Both the position numbers and the translations under genes were made by a program. A stretch of DNA of 64,000 nucleotides from Pontibacillus chungwhensis BH030062. Lineage in GTDB: Bacteria > Bacillota > Bacilli > Bacillales > BH030062. The stretch lies in assembly GCF_000770675.1 (NCBI RefSeq), contig NZ_AVBG01000005.1, forward strand, positions 1 to 64,000, given 5' to 3'. Each line of letters begins with the position of its first letter. The first letter of the stretch is position 1. A model generated the notes under the pieces. It made no database searches. It saw nothing but the letters and a program-made list of their open reading frames with translations, and was not told where the DNA came from. Of this stretch, positions 48,581-57,636 are shown one piece after another.

Positions 48581-50509
48581 TTGAACCAGAAGACGTTTGA
48601 GGTATTGGATTTTTATACAATTTTGAATGAGGTAGCGCGGTTTGCGTTTACGGAAAGAGGGAAGGGAACGATTCTCTCATTAACGCCATCTTTTAATCAA
48701 AAGCAAATTGAAAGGTGGCTTGAGGAAACGGACGAAGCGAAGGAGATATTGAAGATTAGCAGCAGTGTTCCAGTTCATAGCTTGGATGACGTGAGTCACA
48801 TGATTGACCAGGCTAAAAAAGGAATGTTTTTGAGGCCGGATCAGTTTCAGCAGTTGCAGTCGTTTCTTGATCATTGCGGGAAGTTGAAGCGGTTTATGAG
48901 TGACAAAAAGTACGCTGCTCCTACTGTTGCTTTATATGCAGAGTCCATTGAAGATTTAAGTGATCTTGAACAGGAAATTCAAGGTTGCCTTCGCCATGGT
49001 CAAGTGGATGACTATGCATCTAAAGAATTGTTGAAGATCAGAAGACAGAAGCAGAATCAGCTTGCTGAAATTAAAGATCGGATAGGCCGCTTAGCCAAAT
49101 CCAAGAAGCTATCAACCTATATGCAGGAGCATGTAGTTGCAGAGAAGAATGGTCGGTTTGTCCTTCCAATCAAAGCAAACTATCGGAATAAAATCAAAGG
49201 AACGGTGCTCGATTCTTCTTCTTCTGGAGCTACTGTCTTTATTGAACCAGAAGAAGTCACGCGGTTGCAGGAAGAACTCGGAATGACAAAGTTAGCTGAA
49301 GAGCGGGAAGTAGAGCAAATCTTATACTATTTGACGGCACTAGTGTTGGACCAAGAACGAACCCTTCACATCGCTATGGAAACGATGCATCAATACGACG
49401 TCATTTTTGCGAAAGCGAAATATAGTATAAGCATCGAGGGGCGAGCTGCCATGTTAAATACGGATTATAAGATTCAACTGTGTCAGGCTACACACCCACT
49501 TATTCATGATCCTGTTCCGCTCACTATGTCGCTTGGAGAAGACTACCATGCCCTTGTTATTACGGGTCCAAATACAGGCGGGAAAACGGTCACCCTGAAA
49601 ACAGTAGGACTCCTAACGGTTATGACACAAGCCGGATTACACATCCCGGCTCAGGAAGGAACCAACCTTCATATTTTTCAGCAATTGTTTGTCGATATAG
49701 GTGATGGGCAAAGCATTACCGAAAACTTGAGTACATTTAGCTCTCGTCTTGTGAACATTATTGAGATCCTGCAGGAGACAAACGATCATACCCTGGTGCT
49801 GCTTGATGAACTTGGATCAGGGACGGATCCGACGGAAGGGATGGGGCTAGCCACAGCTATCCTGGATCAATTGTATGACAAAGGTGCGATGCTTTTAGCT
49901 ACAACTCATTACAATGAGATGAAAGATTTTGCGGAATTGCGAAATGGCTTCCTGAATGGTTCTATGGAATTTGACATTGAAACGCTTCGTCCGACGTATC
50001 GCCTTCTCCTTGGGACAACTGGTAAAAGCCAAGCCTTTGAGATTGCTCTCAAACTTGGCATGCACCCGGCGATCATTGAGAAAGCTCACGAGATCTCTTA
50101 TAAAGAAGAGAAAAAGTATGACATGCGTGAGGACGCAGATGCTAAAACAATGGAAAAGCAAATTAAAACGAATGCCTATGCTAGAAAAACGTCCAAGAAA
50201 AAAGACCGTAAAGAGGAGAGCATACCACGCTACAACATGGGGGATAATGTTACGGTTCTTGCTACTGAAGAGACAGGTATCGTTTATAAAGGGCCTGATG
50301 AAAAGGGAAACTATGTGATTCAAGTAAAAGGAGAGAAGCGAACCATTAACCATAAGCGGATTGCGCTTCATATCCCAGCAGAAGAGTTGTACCCTGAGGA
50401 TTATGACTTTGATATTATTTTTAAATCTAAAGAATACAGAAAGATTCGTAAGCAATTAGACCGCAAACATGTAGATGGACTGACGCTCGATGAAGAGGAT
50501 GAAACGTGA
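48581..50509 (+). CDS. MutS2-like ATPase lacking the Smr domain
   Basis: The 642-residue protein has the MutS2 core: an N-terminal segment FEVLDFYTILNEVARFAFTERGK, a lever/clamp helical region (about 130-290), Walker A GPNTGGKT at 329-336, the SITENLSTFSSRL segment and Walker B VLLDELGSGTDPTEG. B. subtilis MutS2 is about 785 residues with a KOW region and a C-terminal Smr nuclease; here the Smr part is missing and the protein ends with a KOW-like strand region. MutS2 proteins bind collided ribosomes or branched DNA. The TTG start follows GAGGAGG. It is probably a paralogue of a full-length MutS2 elsewhere. Confidence 0.85.
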   Translation: MNQKTFEVLDFYTILNEVARFAFTERGKGTILSLTPSFNQKQIERWLEETDEAKEILKISSSVPVHSLDDVSHMIDQAKKGMFLRPDQFQQLQSFLDHCGKLKRFMSDKKYAAPTVALYAESIEDLSDLEQEIQGCLRHGQVDDYASKELLKIRRQKQNQLAEIKDRIGRLAKSKKLSTYMQEHVVAEKNGRFVLPIKANYRNKIKGTVLDSSSSGATVFIEPEEVTRLQEELGMTKLAEEREVEQILYYLTALVLDQERTLHIAMETMHQYDVIFAKAKYSISIEGRAAMLNTDYKIQLCQATHPLIHDPVPLTMSLGEDYHALVITGPNTGGKTVTLKTVGLLTVMTQAGLHIPAQEGTNLHIFQQLFVDIGDGQSITENLSTFSSRLVNIIEILQETNDHTLVLLDELGSGTDPTEGMGLATAILDQLYDKGAMLLATTHYNEMKDFAELRNGFLNGSMEFDIETLRPTYRLLLGTTGKSQAFEIALKLGMHPAIIEKAHEISYKEEKKYDMREDADAKTMEKQIKTNAYARKTSKKKDRKEESIPRYNMGDNVTVLATEETGIVYKGPDEKGNYVIQVKGEKRTINHKRIALHIPAEELYPEDYDFDIIFKSKEYRKIRKQLDRKHVDGLTLDEEDET

Positions 50510-50600
50510 TTTCAGGTTTACGGATCGTTTCTTTTGTGAATGGGTTAAGGGGTCCGCTATACTGAAATGAGAAAAGGAATAGCTATTTGGAGGGATCTTG

Positions 50601-51350
50601 ATGAACATTGCTGTAATCACAGGTGTTTCAAAAGGGCTCGGTGAGTCTATTGCCGAAAAGATGATGGAAAGAGGCACACATATTATTGGAGTGTCCCGTT
50701 CGGGTAATAAGAACTTGGAGAAACGAGCAGAAGCGAATGGAGTGACGTATACACATTATGCGTGCGACTTGTCCTCTCAAGAGGAGTTGCTATCCGTGTT
50801 CTCTTCGATTGTAGAAAATGTGAAGAATCAAGCTCCTGAGAAAGTCTACGTTGTAAACAATGCGGGCGTAGTTGAACCGATTGATCGCGTAGGGTCTCTA
50901 GATGCCGATCAGGTCGTCAAACACGTTCACATCAATTTAATTGCCCCCATGTTAGTAACTAATTTAGTTGTGGAGAAGTTAGCAAACATTGATGTGGATA
51001 TCATAAATGTCACCTCTGGAGCCGCTAATCGACCTGTATATGGCTGGAGCACATATGGTGGTACGAAAGCAGGCCTGAATTACTTTACAGAAACAACTGC
51101 GTTTGAACAAAATGAGCGGGGCACGAAGCACAGAACAGTGGCCTTTAGCCCTGGCGTGATGGATACAGATATGCAAGCCGATATTCGCTCCTCTTCAGAA
51201 GAAGCTTTTGCTGATGTGGAAAAGTTTAAAGCGTTAAAAGAAGAAGGCAAACTTCGATCAACTTCCGTTGTTGCAGGAGGTCTGATGAAGCTTCTGGATG
51301 AAGGTTTCGAAAGTGGAGAGGTTTATCGTGTGGACCAGTTATTAGACTAA
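50601..51350 (+). CDS. Short-chain dehydrogenase, YueD/benzil reductase type
   Basis: The 249-residue NADP enzyme shows the SDR start AVITGVSKGLGESIA, the NNAGV strand, the catalytic Ser in INVTSGAANRPVYGWSTYGGTKAGL with the Tyr-x-x-x-Lys pair, and the SPGVMDTDMQ segment. The closest remembered group is (S)-benzoin-forming benzil reductase, called YueD in Bacillus and related to sepiapterin reductase. ATG 50601 follows GGAGGG. It is 11 bases before the thioredoxin-like gene, so the two are probably co-transcribed. Confidence 0.88.
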   Translation: MNIAVITGVSKGLGESIAEKMMERGTHIIGVSRSGNKNLEKRAEANGVTYTHYACDLSSQEELLSVFSSIVENVKNQAPEKVYVVNNAGVVEPIDRVGSLDADQVVKHVHINLIAPMLVTNLVVEKLANIDVDIINVTSGAANRPVYGWSTYGGTKAGLNYFTETTAFEQNERGTKHRTVAFSPGVMDTDMQADIRSSSEEAFADVEKFKALKEEGKLRSTSVVAGGLMKLLDEGFESGEVYRVDQLLD

Positions 51351-51360
51351 ATGAGGTGAA

Positions 51361-51936
51361 ATGATCGTGCAGTTAGAAGAATGGTTTGAGAAGGGGATTC
51401 GTCCTCAAGAATATGTAACCGCAATGGAGAAACACCAAGAAAACTTCATGAATGTGTATCAGTCATACCAATTACCAGATGACCAACAATTTTTTGATGA
51501 TCTTAAAGTAAAACAGCTTCGGGTCATTGTTCTGACAGAAGACTGGTGTGGAGATGCTATGATGAACATCCCTATTCTATTAAAGCTATCAGAAGCATCC
51601 CGAATGGATGTCCGTTTCTTGAAAAGAGATGAGAATCCAGAGCTTATGGATCAATACCTCACTAAAGGTACGTCTCGTTCTATTCCCATCTTTATCTTTA
51701 TTAATGAAGATGGAGAAGAAGAAGCGGTGTGGGGACCCCGCGCTGCGAAAATTCAAGAAGTTGTTGATGAGGCCCGTGAGAATATGCCGGATAAGGACCA
51801 TCCAAGTTTTGAAGAGAAGCAGAAAGAAATGATTCTTTTCCTAACAAAAGCTTATAGGGAAAATGATGAATTCTGGCAGGAAGTTTACGCAAGCTTAAAG
51901 GAAACTCTATCCTCATTAGAAATAAAAACGAAATAA
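51361..51936 (+). CDS. Thioredoxin-family protein with a single active-site cysteine
   Basis: The 191-residue protein carries a thioredoxin-like core: VIVLTEDWCGDAMMNIPIL places Cys63 in a WCGDA motif, and SRSIPIFIFINEDGEE holds the cis-proline. The second cysteine of CxxC is absent, so it may act by a monothiol route such as bacillithiol exchange. N-terminal and C-terminal helical extensions are present. It forms a pair with the upstream SDR gene. Confidence 0.85.
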   Translation: MIVQLEEWFEKGIRPQEYVTAMEKHQENFMNVYQSYQLPDDQQFFDDLKVKQLRVIVLTEDWCGDAMMNIPILLKLSEASRMDVRFLKRDENPELMDQYLTKGTSRSIPIFIFINEDGEEEAVWGPRAAKIQEVVDEARENMPDKDHPSFEEKQKEMILFLTKAYRENDEFWQEVYASLKETLSSLEIKTK

Positions 51937-51947
51937 TAATAGATACT

Positions 51948-51982
51948 AGAAAGCCCTGAGTTTAATAAACTCAGGGCTTTCT
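51948..51982. terminator. Bidirectional terminator
   Basis: AGAAAGCCCTGAGTT pairs with AACTCAGGGCTTTCT across a five-base loop. It serves the thioredoxin-like gene and the converging alr. Confidence 0.92.
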
Positions 51983-52037
51983 GCTTGGCACTTTTTAAAA
52001 ATCTCCTAAAGAAAGCATGTAGAGATGAATTAGCTGG

Positions 52038-53201
52038 CTATAACATATTGTATCGAACTTTCACCTGAGCAGCTTGGTAAATACGAGGCACTCGCTTTCC
52101 AATTGAACACGTAATCTCATAGTGAATGGTGCCCGTTAATGCAGCCATTTCATCTGCTGTGGGAACGCTTTTGTTTCCATCTCCAAATACAGTTACTTCA
52201 TCATCAGGAGAAACTTTACCAATGCCGGTGACATCGATCATCGTTTGATCCATGCATATACTTCCGACAATCGGGACTACATGACGATGAATGGACATTG
52301 TTCCTTGATTGGAAAGAAGTCTTGAGAGTCCATCAGCGTATCCGATCGGCAACGTGGCAACAGAAGATGGTCTCTCTGTTTTGAACGTGCGCCCATAGCT
52401 AACGGGTGTACCGGCTTCTAATTTGTTCACAGCTGCTACTTTTGTTTTAAGTGTCATAACCGGGGTGAGATCGATCCATTCTTTCAGGTGAGGGGAAGGA
52501 TAGAATCCATATAAGCTAACTCCCACTCGAACCATATTTAAATGCATCTTTCTATGAGCAATCGTTGTAGCACTATTTGCGCAATGTTTGATCGGAATAT
52601 CAATCCCTTTTTCTTCAATGTCATGGACAATGCTTTGAAATTGGTCAAACTGCATGTATGTATATGTAGGGTCTTCATTATCGGCCTCTGCAAAATGAGT
52701 AAAGATCCCTTCAAGGTCTACTAGAGTAGATTGGTGAATAGCCTCTGCAAGTTGAATAGCTTCTGTTGATGTAGAAACTCCTATTCGATTCATGCCCGTG
52801 TTTATTTTTATATGAACTTTGGGTGTCTTATTCATCCGTTTTGCTGAGGCTTCGACTTGGTTGAGTATGTCGTGCGTAAAGATCGTGATCGTTAAATCGT
52901 GAATAACAGCGGCTTCAATGGACCGGGGCGGAGTATATCCTAATAATAGGATCGGTTTATGGATGCCGGCTTTTCTAAGCTCGATCCCTTCGTCCACGAA
53001 AGCAACTCCAAGCCAATCTGCTCCGGCATCGATTGCAGTTTGGGCAACTTCCACAGCTCCGTGTCCATAACCATCCGCTTTCACAACAGCCATTAAGCGG
53101 CAAGCAGGATTGGTGTGGCTTTTAAATGTATGTACGTTGTGAGAAAGGGCATCCAGTGAAATATCTGCCCAAGTGTCTCGGTAACTGTGTGGATTGATCA
53201 T
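52038..53201 (-). CDS. alr: Alanine racemase
   Basis: This PLP enzyme makes D-alanine for the wall. Lys41 in MAVVKADGYGHG holds PLP, and the C-terminal domain supplies the catalytic Tyr in PVSYGRTF-type sequence together with the VGSICMDQTMIDVT segment. I chose ATG 53201 (387 residues) because the product then begins MINPHSYRDTWADI, like other Alr proteins. ATG 53249 is the alternative, but it sits right behind a hairpin and T run. It follows ald in the same direction. Confidence 0.93.
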   Translation of the reverse strand: MINPHSYRDTWADISLDALSHNVHTFKSHTNPACRLMAVVKADGYGHGAVEVAQTAIDAGADWLGVAFVDEGIELRKAGIHKPILLLGYTPPRSIEAAVIHDLTITIFTHDILNQVEASAKRMNKTPKVHIKINTGMNRIGVSTSTEAIQLAEAIHQSTLVDLEGIFTHFAEADNEDPTYTYMQFDQFQSIVHDIEEKGIDIPIKHCANSATTIAHRKMHLNMVRVGVSLYGFYPSPHLKEWIDLTPVMTLKTKVAAVNKLEAGTPVSYGRTFKTERPSSVATLPIGYADGLSRLLSNQGTMSIHRHVVPIVGSICMDQTMIDVTGIGKVSPDDEVTVFGDGNKSVPTADEMAALTGTIHYEITCSIGKRVPRIYQAAQVKVRYNML

Positions 53202-53249
53202 TGGATCACTAACCTTTCTTAGTTGATATAGTTGTTTTGTTGAGTCCAT

Positions 53250-53277
53250 AAAAAGAGGATGCCTCCTTATGGCATCC
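53250..53277 (-). terminator. Hairpin in the alr leader holding an AAGGAGG
   Basis: On the minus strand GGATGCC pairs with GGCATCC, with the loop made of ATAAGGA, followed by TCTTTTT. It looks like a second terminator or an attenuator between ald and alr. AAGGAGG overlaps the loop and 3' arm. Confidence 0.6.
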
Positions 53278-53292
53278 GCAGTTACTGCATGG

Positions 53293-53319
53293 AAAAGGTG
53301 CCTTTCATAGAAAGGCACC
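53293..53319 (-). terminator. Terminator after ald
   Basis: On the minus strand GGTGCCTTTC pairs with GAAAGGCACC across a three-base loop, followed by TTTT. Confidence 0.85.
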
Positions 53320-53334
53320 GGTTAATGGACTTTA

Positions 53335-54465
53335 TTAGTTTGAAAAGAAGACGGCGTTTAATGCTTCATGAGCTGGTGTGTACGAATATCCAAGGTCCTT
53401 GGCAACAGCTTCATAAGTGACGTGTCCATTTGCTGTATTTAAGCCTTTTTGTAAAGCATGATTATCTTCAATGGCTTTTGCTACACCTTTGTTCGCAATC
53501 TGAAGAGCATATGGAATCGTAACGTTTGTTAAGGCGATTGTAGAAGTACGTGGAACAGCCCCTGGCATGTTCGCAACCGCATAATGCACAACCCCGTGCT
53601 TCACGTACGTTGGGTCATCGTGTGTTGTAATATGATCCACTGTTTCAATGATACCACCCTGGTCAATGGCTACGTCAACTAGGACAGATCCTTGCTTCAT
53701 TTCTTTCACCATATCTTCTGTAACTAGTTTAGGTGCTTTTGCTCCCGGTATTAGAACAGCTCCGATGACTAGGTCTGATTCTTTAACAGCTTCAGCGATG
53801 TTCAGAGGGTTTGACATCATTGTGTTAATCTCGTTTCCAAAGATATCATCAAGCTGGCGCAGACGCTCAGGGCTAAGATCAATCATCGTTACGTCAGCAC
53901 CAAGTCCAACCGCGATCTTAGCTGCGTTTGTACCTACAACACCGCCGCCGATGATGGTAACCTTTCCGCGTTTCACTCCGGGTACCCCGCTAAGAAGAAT
54001 CCCAAGACCGCCTTTTGGTTTTTCAAGGAACTGAGCTCCGATTTGAGCCGACATACGTCCAGCTACTTCACTCATTGGGGTTAGGAGTGGTAGTGTGCGG
54101 TTTGTTTCAACCGTTTCATAGGCAAGAGAAATGACGCCTTTTTCAGTTAGAGCCTGTGCTAACTCAGGTTCTGCTGCAAGGTGCAAGTACGTAAATAAAA
54201 TCAAGCCTTCACGGAAGTAGCCGTATTCAGAAGGCAGTGGTTCTTTAACCTTCATCACCATTTCTTTCTCCCACGCTTCAGCTGCTGCGCTTACAATGGT
54301 CGCTCCAGCATCTTTGTAGTCTTGATCTTCGAAACCGCTTCCAATTCCGGCGGTTGTTTCAACAAATACGTGATGACCTGCGTTTACAAGGTTTAAAACC
54401 CCAGCTGGTGTAATCGCAACCCGATTTTCGTTATTTTTTATCTCTTTTGGAATTCCAATGAACAA
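53335..54465 (-). CDS. ald: Alanine dehydrogenase
   Basis: Ald interconverts L-alanine and pyruvate plus ammonia with NAD. The N-terminus [21 protein letters not shown], catalytic [13 protein letters not shown] with the His, the nucleotide motif [28 protein letters not shown] and the C-terminal [14 protein letters not shown] are all family typical. TTG 54465, nine bases after AAAGGGG, gives 376 residues; the ATG at 54474 directly touches that ribosome site. It lies beside its likely activator gene adeR. Confidence 0.95.
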   Translation of the reverse strand: MFIGIPKEIKNNENRVAITPAGVLNLVNAGHHVFVETTAGIGSGFEDQDYKDAGATIVSAAAEAWEKEMVMKVKEPLPSEYGYFREGLILFTYLHLAAEPELAQALTEKGVISLAYETVETNRTLPLLTPMSEVAGRMSAQIGAQFLEKPKGGLGILLSGVPGVKRGKVTIIGGGVVGTNAAKIAVGLGADVTMIDLSPERLRQLDDIFGNEINTMMSNPLNIAEAVKESDLVIGAVLIPGAKAPKLVTEDMVKEMKQGSVLVDVAIDQGGIIETVDHITTHDDPTYVKHGVVHYAVANMPGAVPRTSTIALTNVTIPYALQIANKGVAKAIEDNHALQKGLNTANGHVTYEAVAKDLGYSYTPAHEALNAVFFSN

Positions 54466-54587
54466 TTCCCTCATCCCCTTTGCCTGTAATCGATTTTGTA
54501 CTTCCGATTATAGATGGGGGATGAACGGATTGCATTGTGTAAAATAGAAAAACTCAGAATCATCTTTTGTAGAAATCAACAATGGCC

Positions 54588-55826
54588 TTATTGTTTCAGG
54601 CGTTCGATCATTAAATCCAGGTATAGTGTAATTTTTTGGTTTGGATCTTTAAAATTCAACCCAGTTAGATTCGTAACTCGCTTTAAGCGGTAGTTCAGTG
54701 TGTTGGCGTGAACGTGCAGAGCTTTCGCTGCTTCGTTGACGTTACTATCGCATCGCAAAAATTCGCTTACGGTTTCAAGCAGGTCTGTTCGATGCTTTTG
54801 ATCATACTCGCGGAGGGTTTCAATATATTGATTGGTGTAATGATCACGTATGCGCTTTTCGTATAAGAAATCAATAAATTGATAGATTCCGAGCTCCTGA
54901 TAGCTGTATATGCCTTCAACTTCATTAGGAAAACGGTCTTTAATGGATAAGACGTGTAACGCTTCTTTGTAGCTGTCTTGAATGTGGACAGGGTTTTTGT
55001 ACAACGTACCTGCCGCTCCTTTTAGGAACTCTACATTGACACGGTCTTGTAATTTATCAACAAACGTTTTAACAAAATCATTGATCTCCTTCCCCGGCGC
55101 TTCGCTTGAATGCGGGCGAACGAGGAGGATTAATTGATTGGAATCAATGGCGCTACATACAATGCTGACTTGTCTTGAAGCTTCGATATAGTAGTGGATA
55201 TGCCTTTCTAAAGATTGATGGATATCTTCCTCAAACTCAAAAACGACAATCGCTAAGGAACCTTCTAATTGAATGTGGTATTTACGTGCTTGACTTTGAA
55301 TCGTTTCAAGGTCAGTCAAGTGCTCGGTCAGTAGTTGCCAGAAGAACTCTTTGTGATCTTCTTCTGATTTGCGCTTCTTTATTTGAAGTTGCAACATTTG
55401 GTTTTTTACTACTTTAGCAGCTTTCTTAAAAAGGTCGAGATCTTCATCGGTTACATCCCAGTGCACTTGAGCCCAAATAAACCCAAGAATTTCGTTGTTT
55501 TTTCGAACGGATATGGCCACTCGTTTCCCTAAACCAACTTCTTCAATAGCTGGAATGATAACAGGCTCTTCGCTTTCAAATAGTTGAGGGATGACTCCGT
55601 TCTTCCACAGTGTTTTAATAACGTTCTCTGGAACTTTTCTTCTCATAATCGTTGCAATCCTGGCTGGGTCAACGTTCTCGTCATGAGTACTATAAGCCAA
55701 TATGCGGTGATTTGAATCTTCTATCGTAACTGGGCAATGCAACAGATCGCTAATCCGGTCGGCCAGCTCTTCTAATGAGCGAAAGGGCCCTTTAAATGGA
55801 TCTTGGCTCCCGTAATTCGTTCCCAT
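54588..55826 (-). CDS. adeR: PucR-family transcriptional activator, AdeR-like
   Basis: The 412-residue regulator has an N-terminal GAF-like sensor (about 20-145, LLHCPVTIEDSNHRILAYS), a central GGDEF-like helical region and a C-terminal PucR helix-turn-helix (LLETVSEFLRCDSNVNEAAKALHVHANTLNYRLKRV). AdeR activates ald in response to alanine in B. subtilis, where it is also next to ald, which supports the symbol. ATG 55826 follows AAGGTGAGG by five bases; a longer frame upstream lacks a ribosome site. Confidence 0.85.
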   Translation of the reverse strand: MGTNYGSQDPFKGPFRSLEELADRISDLLHCPVTIEDSNHRILAYSTHDENVDPARIATIMRRKVPENVIKTLWKNGVIPQLFESEEPVIIPAIEEVGLGKRVAISVRKNNEILGFIWAQVHWDVTDEDLDLFKKAAKVVKNQMLQLQIKKRKSEEDHKEFFWQLLTEHLTDLETIQSQARKYHIQLEGSLAIVVFEFEEDIHQSLERHIHYYIEASRQVSIVCSAIDSNQLILLVRPHSSEAPGKEINDFVKTFVDKLQDRVNVEFLKGAAGTLYKNPVHIQDSYKEALHVLSIKDRFPNEVEGIYSYQELGIYQFIDFLYEKRIRDHYTNQYIETLREYDQKHRTDLLETVSEFLRCDSNVNEAAKALHVHANTLNYRLKRVTNLTGLNFKDPNQKITLYLDLMIERLKQ

Positions 55827-55979
55827 GGCAACCTCACCTTCTTTCTGTTTAAGCTCTGTATCTATCCTTATGTTAGGAATTATATAGGTATTGAAAATCA
55901 AATCCCCTGGTACATTTTAAGCCACATCCATATGGAAAATCTATAAGAATTTGTGGTATTTCCTAAAGCTTACTCAATC

Positions 55980-56013
55980 CAATTGTTGTTTTCAACAATT
56001 GAAAGCGCTTAAA
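55980..56013 (+). promoter_or_regulatory. Perfect inverted repeat and cre site between adeR and alsT
   Basis: CAATTGTTG-TTTT-CAACAATTG (55980-56001) is a perfect 9-base inverted repeat. It overlaps TGAAAGCGCTTAAA (56000-56013), which matches the CcpA consensus at 13 of 14 positions. The first could be an AdeR site or another operator; the second predicts glucose repression of alsT. A -10-like TATAAT occurs at 56060-56065. Confidence 0.6.
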
Positions 56014-56120
56014 ATTTTACGATTTCACAAATACCTCTTCAAAAATGAGTGATAAAGTTTATAATGGGATAATGTTAACACCCAAAACTCACAAAAAGAT
56101 ACATCCAGAGCAGGGGGGAA

Positions 56121-57539
56121 ATGATGTTAGACGTATTAAATCAAATCAACGATGTACTATGGGGAACGCCTAGCTTAATTCTCTTATTTGGGACAGGTTT
56201 ATTTCTAACCATTATGTTAAGAGGGTTACAGTTTAGGAAGCTAATGTATGCATTTAAACTGGCTTTTACGAAAGAAGAAAAGTCAGAATCTTCATCCAAT
56301 GCTGAAGGGGATATCAGTAACTTTAAGACGCTTATGACGGCTTTGTCAGCTACAATTGGGAACGGGAATATTGCCGGTGTAGCTACCGCTTTAACGCTTG
56401 GAGGCCCTGGAGCTATTTTTTGGATGTGGATTGTAGGACTACTAGGGATGGCAACAAAATATGCAGAGGCCCTGCTTGCTATGAAGTACCGGGTGAAAAA
56501 TGAGAACGGAGAATATTCCGGAGGTCCTATGTATTATGTAGAAAAGGGTCTCGGGAAGAAATGGAAAGGACTTGCGATTGCATTTGCTTTCTTTGGTGCT
56601 TTTGCAGCATTAGGTATTGGGAACAGTGTTCAATCAAATACTATATCAGATGTAATGGATGAGAGCTTTCATATAAATGGTTGGGTGACAGGAGCCGTGT
56701 TGGCTGTATTAACAGGTCTGATCATCTTTGGAGGCATTCAGCGAATTAGTACGGTTGCTGGATTCTTTGTTCCGGTTATGGCCTTTCTATACATAGGCGG
56801 ATCTATGCTCATAATCATTATGAATTATGAAGCGATTGTGCCTGCATTTGAAATGATCTTTAACTACGCATTTAGTCCTGTATCCGCAGCGGGTGGTTTT
56901 GCAGGAGTTGTGGTAATGGAAGCCGTTCGAAGCGGGGTTTCACGGGGCATCTTCTCCAATGAAGCAGGCCTTGGTACTGCTGCTCTGATTGCCGGAAACG
57001 CAAAGACAGATCATCCGGTTAAACAGGCATTAGTAGCTATGACGGGAACCTTTATTGTAACGATTATTGTTTGTACAATGACGGGTCTTGTGCTTATTAT
57101 GACAGGATTCTGGGATCCTTCTGGTGGCGCCATTTCAGGTGTAGCGCATGCTGCAGACCTTGACGGAGGCGCATTAACGAGTGCAGCCTTTGGACATGCC
57201 TTAGGAACAATCGGAGAGTACATTGTAGCTTTCTCTGTTATTTTCTTTGGCTTCTCCACCATTGTAGGTTGGTATATGTACGGAGAGAAGTGCTTCGAAT
57301 ACTTACTTGGTCTTCGTTACATTATCCCTTATCGTTTTATTTACATTTCAGCAACCTTTATGGGGGCTGTGATGAAACTTGATCTCGTATGGGCATTTGC
57401 TAATATGGCCAATGCGCTTATGATGATTCCAAACTTAATTGCTTTATTGCTACTATATAAAGTAATTGTCAGGGAAACAAATTCCTATTTTAACGACTAT
57501 TTGCATAAGAATCGTAACGCTTACCGAAAAGCAAGCTAA
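56121..57539 (+). CDS. alsT: Sodium:alanine symporter, AlsT/AGCS family
   Basis: The 472-residue carrier imports alanine (some members glutamine or glycine) with sodium. Family features are the N-terminal GTGLFLTIMLRGLQFRK, ALSATIGNGNIAGVATAL, the signature GGPMYYVEKGLG and GVSRGIFSNEAGLGTAALI. Roughly eleven membrane segments can be counted. ATG 56121 (or 56124) follows AGGGGGG. With alr, ald and adeR it forms an alanine block. The B. subtilis symbol is by family, and glutamine cannot be excluded. Confidence 0.9.
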   Translation: MMLDVLNQINDVLWGTPSLILLFGTGLFLTIMLRGLQFRKLMYAFKLAFTKEEKSESSSNAEGDISNFKTLMTALSATIGNGNIAGVATALTLGGPGAIFWMWIVGLLGMATKYAEALLAMKYRVKNENGEYSGGPMYYVEKGLGKKWKGLAIAFAFFGAFAALGIGNSVQSNTISDVMDESFHINGWVTGAVLAVLTGLIIFGGIQRISTVAGFFVPVMAFLYIGGSMLIIIMNYEAIVPAFEMIFNYAFSPVSAAGGFAGVVVMEAVRSGVSRGIFSNEAGLGTAALIAGNAKTDHPVKQALVAMTGTFIVTIIVCTMTGLVLIMTGFWDPSGGAISGVAHAADLDGGALTSAAFGHALGTIGEYIVAFSVIFFGFSTIVGWYMYGEKCFEYLLGLRYIIPYRFIYISATFMGAVMKLDLVWAFANMANALMMIPNLIALLLLYKVIVRETNSYFNDYLHKNRNAYRKAS

Positions 57540-57603
57540 TGTAATGCTAGACGGAAGTTGAATAATGACTTTAATATAGTCTCTTTTGAAGAGATTACGA
57601 CAA

Positions 57604-57636
57604 AAATAACCTGCCTCTTAAGGGACAGGTTATTTT
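57604..57636. terminator. Bidirectional terminator
   Basis: AATAACCTG pairs with CAGGTTATT around CCTCTTAAGGGA, flanked by A and T runs; it serves alsT and the converging membrane protein gene. Confidence 0.88.

Noticed and set aside
49895-50455. 186-codon frame antisense to the MutS2-like gene
   Set aside because: Opposite a conserved coding region with no promoter or ribosome site, and its composition is that of an antisense shadow.
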